A DNA stretch of 64,000 nt from Leidyana gryllorum EB-2025a (lineage: Eukaryota > Apicomplexa), in the NCBI GenBank assembly GCA_048772705.1, contig JBLWGC010000123.1:17039-81038 (forward strand), read 5' to 3'. The notes beneath the pieces are model-generated. The model saw only the letters and a program-made list of their open reading frames with translations. It was not told the DNA's origin and ran no database searches. A program made the translations under genes and the position numbers. Shown here in pieces: positions 54,801-63,896 of this stretch. Numbering within the stretch: position 1 is the first letter of the stretch; every line of letters begins with the position of its first letter.

Positions 54801-55423
54801 GGTAGACCTTTCAGAGGAGGCCTTCATGTAGGCATTGCCACTGCACCCACCAACAATGCACGAGACATTCAATTGTACTCCGAACGAATACAAGAGATCA
54901 TTCATCGAGCGCTGACCGCCCAACAGAAACAGAAACGCCACGCCGACGCCCACACAGAGGACGCACAGTTCGCAGAGGGCCAATGGGTCCTGCTATCCAC
55001 CCACCAGCTTAAGGCACTCAAAAAGGATAAACTAACGCCGGCTAGAAGAGGACCCTTCCGCATCGTCGAGTGCCTACCAGCTAACGTCTATGAACTCGCC
55101 TTACCCAGCACCCTGCGCATTTACCCTCGCTTCCACGTTTCCAGACTGACGCCATACAAAGGGACCCAGATCAGGCGCCGGTGTACATGATGGAGCATGT
55201 CATTGGCGAGCGGGTCACCTCCAGAGGAAGCAGGTGGCTGGTAAGTTGGCAGGGACACGAGGAGCCCACTTGGGAGCCTGCCGAGACGATACTCGAAGGC
55301 GACGCTACCGATTTGGTCATTCGCTACCGACAAGAATACAACAGCAGACCCACCACTCGAACCCCCTACACCGACGCACAAGTACGAGGCGAAGATCTCA
55401 ACCCCACCCCGGGATGGGTGTAA
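51873..55423 (+). pseudogene. Element B: decayed Ty3/Gypsy gag-pol with chromodomain
   Basis: Plus strand. Gag end with zinc knuckle CYICGKAGHLTRQC (from 51902; frame stops at 52196). Pol continues in pieces separated by frameshifts or stops: protease (VDSGAELNF, ORF from ATG 52173 to 52802), RT (52882-53557, YIDDVLVYS), RNase H (53554-53961, TTDASNEAVG), rest of RNase H plus integrase (53928-55190; CAKCDLCQ zinc motif, IDLFCLP, VADRDSRW, HPQTKGMAERVHR), chromodomain (55181-55423; WLVSWQGHEEPTWEP). The successive frame changes mean it cannot make a full Pol. No 5' LTR is seen. Confidence 0.9.
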
Positions 55424-55770
55424 CGATCACGACCCAGTTAGCCCACCATGTGTACGTTTTCATTGCTTGCAACCGTCTGGACACCAGTCCGGCACCCCAC
55501 GACCCCGTGTCTCCGACCGGCACTAGAGCGGCACAAGGAGACACAGACACGAATAACACACGTAGGACTTACCTGGCTTACCTGATATAGCCCTTAGGGC
55601 AAGGTTACTCAGGCTATACACTACAGGGGTTTTTCGGACACACCTAGTAGGTAGACAGACAGACAAACTAACTAACTACGAACTATAGACAAGACACGGT
55701 TGAGATGGGACGCAGCTTACGCAGTGGTACGCACGTAGGGCGGGCTACGGAACAGCCGGTCTACACCTGA
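55419..55770 (+). mobile_element. Possible 3' LTR of element B
   Basis: TGTAACGATCACG begins directly after a purine stretch (GGGATGGG), overlapping the pol stop. A possible CA end lies near 55770. There is no second copy to define its limits. Confidence 0.45.
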
Positions 55771-55792
55771 CATGGAACTCCGCAATAGAGCT

Positions 55793-57447
55793 CTAGCAGA
55801 CCCTGACACCACCAGCAGCCCGCCTCCGGGTTATACCGTTCCCCAACATCTCTCCTATCTGTGTTCTCATCTCGTCTAGCCATTTCTGTGGTATTCTATC
55901 AGGTTGCTTCGCCACTGGAGTGCTGTTCGGTTCCTTCAATTCTATTTTGTGATCTATTCCCCGTCTTGAAATTGGTTGATGCAGGGTGTCACGAAATACG
56001 TGGGAGTATCGATGTCTTATCCACTCCGCCTGAGGTGGTAAGACCCACGCTTCTTGTACCGGTGCTGTCCCTTTCTGCAGTTGTATTAGCATTGCCGTTG
56101 CTCGTTTCCCTCCGTTGGCCGGGCTCCAGTTCCATTGATCTAATTTGATCTTTCCATTCAAGGTAAGTTGGTACCCTTGTATTATACATAACCGTCCAGC
56201 TCGAGTTGCACTGCACAGATTGAGGCGTGCTATCTCCCTTGTCCCTATCAGTATGTCGTAGTGTAGCGATGCTACCACGAACGGTCTAGTTTCTATTGTC
56301 GTTGTTCCTGTGTCAAGGATGAGTTTTGATGCCTGTCCTAGTATTTTCTCGGTGCCTCCCATGCCTTTCAACTCTAGTCCCCCTTCCGTCATGGGCAGTT
56401 TCAGTTTCCTTCTTGTTCCGTTTGATATCAGACATATGTTTGATCCCGTATCGACGAGCACGCATGCTCGGCTCCTGGTTCGTTCGTCGTCCGGATTAAG
56501 TATCCACCATTGAGCTGTCAGAACCCCGTGTTCCGGTTCCCTCTGTTTATCCTTCCTTCAATTGCATATGATCTGTTCTGCGTTGCGGCTTCCTTCGCGA
56601 CTGCCTCCACTTTTAGTGCCGCTATGCAGATTTCGTCTAGTGATCGGCCGTTGATGCCTCCAAGCATTCTTCTGTCCTCCGCAGGTAGTCCGTCATAGAA
56701 GATTCTGGTCAGTGTGGATTGCCGTACCCCGCGGTCGATTCCTTGCGTCAGTTGCCGCCTCTTATTCACGTACGTCATCATTGGTCTTTCGGAGGTGTAC
56801 CAGTTCCAACAAGTCATCGTCTTCTCCTCTAAGTGGCCCAAATTCATCGAGGAATGCTTGTTTAAACTTTGTCCAGCTATAGTTCAGGACCTGTGGTTTG
56901 GGTGCAAACCAGCGGCTTGCTGTTCCGGTCAGTAGTGCGCAGGTCGCCCTGATTCGATCTTCGTCGTTCTGAATGTCCCAGGCTAGGAAGTTGGTGTGGC
57001 ATCCGTCCAGCCAGTCCCTGGCGTTTGCGTCCATGCTTCCATCGAATGCTTCCTGCTTCTTCAGGGCCCAGGCCACTTGGCTTCGTCCTTCGTCGGCCTT
57101 GGGTACTTTTGGTTGTCTAAGCTGTGTTATTCTATCCGTTATCGTTCCTTGTTTCTGGATTTGTTGAATGTTGTCCGTGGCCTTCCGCAGGTCCTGTGGT
57201 AGTCTTTCGAGTTGATCTATCACTGTCGAGTGTGGCTCTGTGCTTTCCGTTCTTGCGCTTTCCTGTTCCGTTCCCAGGTGGGCCCCTTGCAATTCTTCGT
57301 CCGTGGGTGGCTGATCGGCGTCTGCGTTGTACGCACTGCTACCAGTGTGATCGGGGGCCTTGGCGTTACTCTCTGGCCGGTAAGTACCTTGCCATTCCTC
57401 AAATCCATTGTTGTTTCTTTATAGTCACGTAAGTAAAAAGGTTCCAC
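55793..57447 (-). pseudogene. Element E: decayed gag-protease of a Ty3/Gypsy element
   Basis: Minus strand. Gag starts near MDLRNGKVL (57407) and runs through three frames (to ~57220, 57292-56762, 56847-56518), including a capsid-like stretch (FKQAFLDEFGPL). Protease follows (LVDTGSNICLIS, 56461 downward), then the first part of RT (HKIELKEPNSTPVAKQ...). It ends near 55800 where element B debris begins. No zinc knuckle seen. Confidence 0.8.
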
Positions 57448-57639
57448 ACGCGCGGGTCCGTGTCTCCATTGATTGCCGGCCGGCCTCCGGAGACACAGAC
57501 TTACCTTGGTTGACCGGCTTCGGTCGCTTCCGTCAAATGACCAGTTGATCGGTTACATTGTGGCTATCGTCGTAGAGAGGGGGGTACTTGGGTTCAGTGT
57601 AGTGGCGCGGCTGTAGACCTTACATTAGCAACACTTGTA

Positions 57640-57844
57640 CCTTTTTTATTGTTCATGCAGCCCGGCACAACTACCGGTGTCTCCGGAAACACACGGAGAC
57701 ACGGGGAGGGACAAACACGCGCACTTACCAGAATAGATCATGACTGTTACTACTAGAAAAGCGACTAGATCTGGGGTTCCCAAGGCACTCACCCAGAAGG
57801 CCAAGAAGGCAACCGGCGTGGCCCAATGCACTTACACGGCCGCT
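57640..57844 (+). pseudogene. Remnant C: N-terminus related to the element B protease ORF
   Basis: From ATG 57740 the peptide (TTRKATRSGVPKALTQKAKK) parallels the start of the B ORF at 52173 (TTRRGSKTGIIPKALAQKAR); the leader before it is also similar. It is cut at ~57844 by a minus-strand ORF. Confidence 0.7.
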
Positions 57845-58462
57845 CTAAGGAGCGACTTCTTCCGTCGATGCGTCTGGAGGGGTCTCCACGGCACCTGGGG
57901 CGGAGGGGACGGTAGGAACCGGTGCGGTAGGAATCGGTGGTCTTCCCTCAGTGGTGGCTAATCGCTGATTAAACTTCCTCTCCCACTCGGTCTGCCTGCG
58001 GGAGACTTGTTGGGAGATTTGGGAGAACTGTACGGAGAGTTGATCGGAGATTTGTTGGGAGATTTGTTGGGAGATTTGTTGGGAGATCTGTTGAGCTAGC
58101 TCTCGAGAGATTAGCTGCATCCCATGCCTCAAGTCTTGAGGGAGATCTTGGAGAAGATCTTGTCCCAGATCTTGGAGAAGATCTTGTACGCTGGGGCCCT
58201 CCGCTGGCTCATCTCTCTCTGGATAGTATTCTTCATACTGTGATCCAGGAGGTAAGTTGTCGCCATGAGTGGTCGGTAGGTCGGGCTGGGGGTGATCGTC
58301 GGCTCCAGCCGACGATTGAGCAACCACCGGTGTGGGACCGTGGATCCCAAGAAGTGCGGCCTGGGCCCGGATGTTCGATGTCAGCCGCGGTACATTTGGG
58401 CGGCGCCCAGCAGGTGCGGGGGACTTCTTGGGAGCGGGGGTCTTTTTTCCTTTCGGGGCCAT
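57845..58462 (-). CDS. Remnant F: Gag-like ORF with coiled-coil repeats
   Basis: 205 codons. Lys/Pro/Ala-rich start (MAPKGKKTPAPKKSP), acidic middle, QDLLQDL repeats, then AQQIS(QQIS) units and DQLSVQFSQISQQVS, likely a coiled coil. The repeats reflect 12-bp DNA units at ~58045-58095. Such basic starts and coiled coils occur in Gag of fungal/protist Ty3 elements; no capsid or knuckle domain is seen. Truncated at the C-terminal side by remnant C. Confidence 0.5.
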   Translation of the reverse strand: MAPKGKKTPAPKKSPAPAGRRPNVPRLTSNIRAQAALLGIHGPTPVVAQSSAGADDHPQPDLPTTHGDNLPPGSQYEEYYPERDEPAEGPSVQDLLQDLGQDLLQDLPQDLRHGMQLISRELAQQISQQISQQISQQISDQLSVQFSQISQQVSRRQTEWERKFNQRLATTEGRPPIPTAPVPTVPSAPGAVETPPDASTEEVAP

Positions 58463-58592
58463 ACTTAGCAGTCTCTCAATGCACTCTCACGCACGTACTC
58501 TGTACTTTCCAAAAGATATTTTTACATCGGGAGACGGGGTCTCCCGTCTCCCCTACTACTACTACCCGTGCCCTGGGCTAATCATCAACTGA

Positions 58593-58870
58593 GTGTCAAA
58601 CAAGTGTGAAACATGTGGCAAACAAGTAGTGTCAAAGATGTCGCAAACAAGTGTCAAACGAGTGTGAAATATGTGGCAGAAAAGTGTTAAACATGTGGCG
58701 AACAAGTCTCAACTGAGTGTCAAAGAAGTGTGAAAGGTGTGGCACAGAAGTGGCAAGCAAGCGTAGAGCATGTGGCAAACAAGTTTCAAAGAAGCATCAA
58801 ACAAGTAGGAAACAAGTGTGAAACAGGTAGCAAACAAGTAGCAAACATGTCGCGAACAAGTCTCGAACAT
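58593..58870. repeat. 11-bp minisatellite, about 25 units
   Basis: Degenerate units such as GTGGCAAACAA, GTGTGAAACAT and GTCGCAAACAA follow each other for 278 bp with one 3-bp slip. It lies inside the 3' end of the ORF of remnant G. Confidence 0.93.
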
Positions 58871-59140
58871 GTGGTTTATAGGGAGCGCAAGTCCAAGCGG
58901 CGACTGGGTTGACGTCGGCGGTTGGGGTCCTTGCGCATCACCTGTAGTTAGTGAAAGGTTTAGTGGTTGCTCCTCGGGAGGCAAATTAGCTGCTTGGTTG
59001 CGCCGGGCAGCCTGTCTAGTAACAGGGCCCGGTCTCGGTGCAACCGCAGGCGTCTGTTCCTCCTCCTCATGCCTCCTCCGCTGATTCCGGAGGGCGGTCG
59101 TAAGACCCTTCTTAGCCCGAGGCGCGGTTTTAGGTGGCAT
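58709..59140 (-). CDS. Remnant G: Gag-like N-terminus running into the minisatellite
   Basis: 143 codons. Starts MPPKTAPRAKKG, basic and Pro-rich like remnant F, with LNLSLTTGD; the last ~55 residues are translated 11-bp repeat (periodic C/H/L/F residues). Not a recognised domain. The 59141-59500 upstream region holds no gene I can identify; it may be LTR/leader of this element. Confidence 0.45.
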   Translation of the reverse strand: MPPKTAPRAKKGLTTALRNQRRRHEEEEQTPAVAPRPGPVTRQAARRNQAANLPPEEQPLNLSLTTGDAQGPQPPTSTQSPLGLALPINHMFETCSRHVCYLFATCFTLVSYLFDASLKLVCHMLYACLPLLCHTFHTSLTLS

Positions 59141-59504
59141 GTCAGAGTTGATGAGAAGCTAGGTTGTTAGCTACAGTCGCTACTCGCCTGTCTCTATCTT
59201 TCTTTCTAAAACACTACTGTTCTAACTGTCGTTAGGTCCTATCTCCGTAGTGTCTGTTGTCCCAGTGGTAACCCAGTAGTGTGGGTTGCTTACAACTCCT
59301 TTTGGATTTATGGGGGACACGATCATCTCGGGCGTGTCTCCTGTAGTAGTTTACCAAGTGGAGACGCATGTCTCCTTTGTGGTTTTTGCCTAGGGCTGAT
59401 CAATGTTGCAAAGGGGTATTGAAGGTGCTGCAAAGAGATGTGTAACACAAGTATCATCTGGTACAAGTTGCACACTGGTGACGAACTTTGCTTTTTTGAA
59501 AAAT

Positions 59505-59680
59505 TTGGTAACGGGTTAAGGATGACGGACATGAAAAATTCCGATGAATTAGTAACAGGTTAAGGATGACGACATGAAAAATTCCGATGAACTTGTAACG
59601 GGTTAAGGATGACGACATCAAAAAACACCGATAAACTTGTAACGAGATAAGGGTGACGACATCAAAAAAATGTGATAAAT
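59505..59680. repeat. Four tandem ~44-bp units
   Basis: Units start near 59505, 59549, 59592 and 59636, each with GTAACRGGTTAAGGATGACG followed by ACAT and an A-run. Ends ~50 bp before the 5' LTR of element D. Confidence 0.88.
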
Positions 59681-59731
59681 TTCGCTTAGAGACACCCAAT
59701 AACCTCAGTAGACGAGAAAGACGGTAGGGGA

Positions 59732-59836
59732 TGTTACCCTTTTTAATATACTCTAAAGAACAACGCACACTTGCACCCTTAGTTCCGGTTTCTCATAGTC
59801 CTTTCCTCTAGTAGTCCATCTAACGACCAGACATCA
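59732..59836 (+). mobile_element. 5' LTR of element D (about 105 bp)
   Basis: TGTTACCC...GACATCA, with TTTAATATA near 59742 as a possible TATA box. Extremely short for an autonomous element. Confidence 0.9.
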
Positions 59837-60624
59837 TGGTGACAACTGCTGGATTGCTACCCATTGAAACTCTACCGTTCTCCCAACTGCCTCTGCAATC
59901 CACCCCGCTAGACTGCGACCTCTGGTTTACGCAGCTAGAGGAACACATGACCGCCATCGGCATTGCCGATGAGGAGGCCAAGAAGGCCTACCTCCGGAAC
60001 CACCTTCCCCTGTGGAGGAAGAGGGACCTGGCCCTCACGACTGGGGATTTCCAGGCGGTAGTGGCGCAGCTGTTCTCACTATGGTACCCTCGCCAAGGTA
60101 CCGTGGAGGGATACCTCCACACCGCGTTGCAAGAGGCAGGCAGAAAGAAATTCTCTGTATCAGGGGCTACCTACCGTACCCTGGAGTACCTGGAAGGACT
60201 CTATCGGGCAGAACAGCGGCAGCAAATCCCGGCGGTGGCCAACCTCGCCAGAGGCCTCGCGAAGACCATCTTTCTAGCATTCCTACCAGCATCAATCCGC
60301 GAGCGTCTTAACCTCATAATACACAAACTCACCCTGGAGGAACTCTTCCAAACCGCAGAAGAAAAATCCCAAGAGGCCGCCATCATAACAGGCCATCCTC
60401 CATCACAAAGCGATCTAAAACCTCCATCCTCACAGAGATCTTTCAAAACTTGCAGATACTGCAAGAAAGAGGGCCATACAATCGAAGAATGTCGGAAACG
60501 ACAGTACAACAACAATCAACAACGTGCCCCTGGGTCGGCCCCCACACAACCACAACAGAATAAAAATACCGACCAAGACAACAGAGGGCAAAACACGTAT
60601 TTTCGTGGCCCTAACCAGCACTGA
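59836..60624 (+). CDS. gag: Gag of element D
   Basis: 262 codons from an ATG whose A is the last LTR base. Capsid-like helical region (residues ~20-170) and one zinc knuckle CRYCKKEGHTIEEC near 210-223, then a Gln/Asn-rich tail. It packages the element RNA. It overlaps pol by at least 100 bp in another frame and ends with TGA. The start could instead be internal if the leader is too short for scanning. Confidence 0.93.
   Translation: MVTTAGLLPIETLPFSQLPLQSTPLDCDLWFTQLEEHMTAIGIADEEAKKAYLRNHLPLWRKRDLALTTGDFQAVVAQLFSLWYPRQGTVEGYLHTALQEAGRKKFSVSGATYRTLEYLEGLYRAEQRQQIPAVANLARGLAKTIFLAFLPASIRERLNLIIHKLTLEELFQTAEEKSQEAAIITGHPPSQSDLKPPSSQRSFKTCRYCKKEGHTIEECRKRQYNNNQQRAPGSAPTQPQQNKNTDQDNRGQNTYFRGPNQH
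59837..59855 (+). other. Primer-binding site of element D, matches tRNA-Ser 3' end
   Basis: TGGTGACAACTGCTGGATT is complementary to CCA plus the 3' end of the Ser genes in the array (AATCCAGCAGTTGTCG), with only a G:U at the discriminator. It also encodes the first Gag codons. Confidence 0.88.
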
Positions 60625-63600
60625 AACAGGGCAAATAGATAATCGACCCTACATTGACATCCAGATTGGGTCCATAAAAACCAGAGCCCTCCAAGATACA
60701 GGCGCATCACACAACTACATCGGGAAAGACTTAGTCACTCAAATTCAAATACAAGAACCACAGCACATCACAACTCAGTCAATCAAGGGCATTATCACCC
60801 TCGCCGACGGCTCTCAAAAGAACACATATCATCAACACTACATCCAACTTCATCTCAAAAACAAATCCCAGATCGTCTCTTTCATCGAACTCGAAGGTGC
60901 ACAAGATCTTATATTAGGCATAGACGCCGGCATTCCAGAAATCATAGATCATCAACCAGATCCAGAACTAAATCAGATTCCTTCATCTTCGCCAATTCCG
61001 ATTCAAACTCCTCCATCATCTCCAACACAATCTCAGACACTCATTCCAAACGAATTCAATGTACCATCATATCGCGCACTTCCACCTCCCATCAAAGATT
61101 TCCTCACAGAACACCCCAGACTCTGGAGCGGACCACTTCCGTTAACAAACGCAGTTCAAATGCACATTCAATTGAAGGACGATACACCAATTCAATGCGG
61201 TCGACGACGGTTTCCACAAGAACAAGAAGAATCCATTCATAAAGAAATAGAACGACTCCTATCGGAAGGCATCATCCAACCATCATCATCTCCATGGGCC
61301 TTCGCAGTAGTCCCGATCCCCAAGAAAGACGGAACACTTCGCCTCTGCGTGAATTACAAACCGTTAAATGCAATCACCATCCAGGACGCTTACCCTCTAC
61401 CCTTAATCGAAGACCACATCAACAAGCTCGGAAAGGCCAAGATTTTCTCCTCACTCGACTTGAAGCAAGGATATCATCAGATACCACTAACCGACCAAAG
61501 CCGCCCATATACGGCATTCTCCACAGCTGACGGACATTTTGAATACACCTCTATGCCATTTGGACTCACCAATGCCCCCGCATGCTTCCAACGACTCATG
61601 GATCAACTGTTCAAGAAAGTTAAGAACGTCCATGTATACTTAGACGACATCATCATTGCCTCAGAGAACATCGAAGACCACATTACCACACTCCTTGAAG
61701 TATTCCAGATCCTGCATAAAGCCAATCTCCAACTCAATCTGAAAAAATCGAAACTATTTACCACCACAACGAACTATTTGGGCTACCGGATAGAAAAAGG
61801 AACAATCAGTACAATGGAAGAACATCGCAACCCAATTAAGTCATTCCAAACGCCCACCACAGTCCACCACATCCGTCAATTTTTAGGACTAGTCAACGCA
61901 TATCGACAATTCATTCCAAACTGCTCAGAACTAGAAGCTCCACTACAACAATTGACAAGGAAAAACACCCCGTGGGTATGGACACCGGAAAGAGAACGAG
62001 CGTTTCAACAGTTAAAAAGTATAGTTTCTAGTCACAACGTACTGAAACTTCCTGATTGGGATGCACCATTCACACTCCAGACGGACGCTTCACAATATGC
62101 CATAGCTGGTATCTTATCGCAGCCTGATGAAAACGGAACCTTAAGACCCGTTAAATACGTGTCTAAACTCCTGACTGAAACAGAAAGAAGATACCCTATA
62201 AGAGAACTGGAAGCCTATGCCATCGTCTACACAGTCTTACACTGTCGATACTACCTTTGGGGACGACACTTTACAATCGAAACGGATCACGAAAGTCTTC
62301 AATGGTTAGATAAGGCAACAACAGGACGACTAGCTCGTTGGGCCATAGCACTCTCCGAATTCACGTACACAATTAAGTACAAAGCCGGAACAAAAATCGC
62401 ACATGTAGATTGCCTTTCTCGATATCCACAAGATCCATTCTTACCACAACTACTTGAGAAATGTTCCAGCTTACGCAGCAGGATAGAGATAATGAACCCG
62501 GATCCTATTAGCATCGAGCAAGTTATGCAAGCAGAAGGCACTCCTACAGACCAAGAGAATAAGGTACTTAGATCTATCAGTGGAGTATACCGACACAAAG
62601 TCTCAAATCAATTATGGCTACCCACTCAACTCCGTCAACAAGCCATCACATATGCTCACGCCGGAGATGATCAGCACTTAGGCAAAGATCGCACGCTAAA
62701 TAAGTTGACAGAAAACTTCTGGTGGCAATCCATCACATCGGATGTCGACAGAATAGTCACGAACTGTTTGATCTGCAAACAAGTCAACCAAGGGACCGAA
62801 GAACGCCAAGGTCTGACAGGAAACCTGCTACGCCAACAAGTATTTGAGACAATAGCAATGGACTTTGCAGGACCCTTCCCACCATCTAGATCAGGCAACC
62901 AATACCTATTGATCTTTGTTGACCATTTCAGCCGCTGGTGCAAAATCTTCCCCACACAAAGTCGAAACAGTGCCATCGTAGCTCAATCCCTCCTGAAGTG
63001 GATCACAGACCACGGAATTCCAAAGACAGTGCATTCAGATAACGCCTTAGAATTCAGATCAGACATAATCAGATTTGTCCAAGAACAATTTGGAGTCAGC
63101 CAAACCTTCGCGCTAGCTTACCATCCACAAGGGAATAGCCCAGTTGAAGCTCTCGTGAAGAAGATAAAGAAAGCAATCACATTGAAAGCACTACCATTTC
63201 CTCGATGGGATGAATGCATACCCGATATCGAATTCAACGACAGGACAACCCAACACACCTCCACAGGATACAGCCCCTACGAAATCGTATACGGCATAAA
63301 ACCTCTACTTCCACAAGATCTGAATATCCAATACATCACAGCAGAATTAGATAATCACTTGAAACAGTTAGAACTCCTACGAGAAGACGCCCGGTTCCGA
63401 CAGAAAAGAAGACAAACAACATCGGCAGCAACAAGAGATTCCAATCGAATACCCATCCAAGTACAACCAGGAGATCGCATCCTCGTCAAAAAGACACCTT
63501 ACCAACTCCAACAGGAAGGACCATTCTCACCACCCTGGTCCGACCCAGTGACGGTCACCACATATGACCAAGCCTCACACAGAGTCTCATTCATAACGGA

Positions 63601-63883
63601 CGGAGGTAACATCGAAACAGTAGATATCACGCAATGTCGCATCCTCCCTCCACCGAACCCGCCGACAGAGGAAGCCCAACTACCCCCACTCGAACCGCAA
63701 CTACCCCCACTCGAACCACCGCCGTCTAGCCAACAGAGACTAGTGGAGGAGACATACTCCCCGAAATCCACACCAACTCCCAAACAGATAATTCTGATAG
63801 ACCGACCCTTTACCTACAAAGGGAGAAACCCCAGAACGCCATCACGCAAAAGACACCGGACTCATCTCGACCTCCAAGATTAG
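60524..63883 (+). CDS. pol: Pol polyprotein of element D
   Basis: About 1,119 codons, in +1 frame relative to gag and open well upstream into the overlap, with no ATG at the start, so frameshifting is likely. Protease (LQDTGASHNYI near residue 57), RT (MPFGLTNAPACFQ, VYLDDII near 370), RNase H (LQTDASQYAIAG near 515), integrase (HLGKDRT...NCLICKQ; AMDFAGPF; VHSDNALEF; HPQGNSPVEAL). The C-terminus is Pro-rich with a duplicated LPPLEP and lacks a chromodomain, unlike A and B. No disabling mutation seen. Confidence 0.95.
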   Translation: MPLGRPPHNHNRIKIPTKTTEGKTRIFVALTSTETGQIDNRPYIDIQIGSIKTRALQDTGASHNYIGKDLVTQIQIQEPQHITTQSIKGIITLADGSQKNTYHQHYIQLHLKNKSQIVSFIELEGAQDLILGIDAGIPEIIDHQPDPELNQIPSSSPIPIQTPPSSPTQSQTLIPNEFNVPSYRALPPPIKDFLTEHPRLWSGPLPLTNAVQMHIQLKDDTPIQCGRRRFPQEQEESIHKEIERLLSEGIIQPSSSPWAFAVVPIPKKDGTLRLCVNYKPLNAITIQDAYPLPLIEDHINKLGKAKIFSSLDLKQGYHQIPLTDQSRPYTAFSTADGHFEYTSMPFGLTNAPACFQRLMDQLFKKVKNVHVYLDDIIIASENIEDHITTLLEVFQILHKANLQLNLKKSKLFTTTTNYLGYRIEKGTISTMEEHRNPIKSFQTPTTVHHIRQFLGLVNAYRQFIPNCSELEAPLQQLTRKNTPWVWTPERERAFQQLKSIVSSHNVLKLPDWDAPFTLQTDASQYAIAGILSQPDENGTLRPVKYVSKLLTETERRYPIRELEAYAIVYTVLHCRYYLWGRHFTIETDHESLQWLDKATTGRLARWAIALSEFTYTIKYKAGTKIAHVDCLSRYPQDPFLPQLLEKCSSLRSRIEIMNPDPISIEQVMQAEGTPTDQENKVLRSISGVYRHKVSNQLWLPTQLRQQAITYAHAGDDQHLGKDRTLNKLTENFWWQSITSDVDRIVTNCLICKQVNQGTEERQGLTGNLLRQQVFETIAMDFAGPFPPSRSGNQYLLIFVDHFSRWCKIFPTQSRNSAIVAQSLLKWITDHGIPKTVHSDNALEFRSDIIRFVQEQFGVSQTFALAYHPQGNSPVEALVKKIKKAITLKALPFPRWDECIPDIEFNDRTTQHTSTGYSPYEIVYGIKPLLPQDLNIQYITAELDNHLKQLELLREDARFRQKRRQTTSAATRDSNRIPIQVQPGDRILVKKTPYQLQQEGPFSPPWSDPVTVTTYDQASHRVSFITDGGNIETVDITQCRILPPPNPPTEEAQLPPLEPQLPPLEPPPSSQQRLVEETYSPKSTPTPKQIILIDRPFTYKGRNPRTPSRKRHRTHLDLQD

Positions 63884-63896
63884 TCGAACGGGGGAA

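Noticed and set aside
56762-57292. Element E gag as an intact host gene
   Set aside because: It lies in frame-shifted pieces contiguous with a protease and RT start, typical of a decayed retrotransposon.
60524-60526. GTG at 60524 and at 50772 as true Pol start codons
   Set aside because: The frames are open further upstream into gag, and Ty3/Gypsy Pol is normally made as a Gag-Pol fusion.
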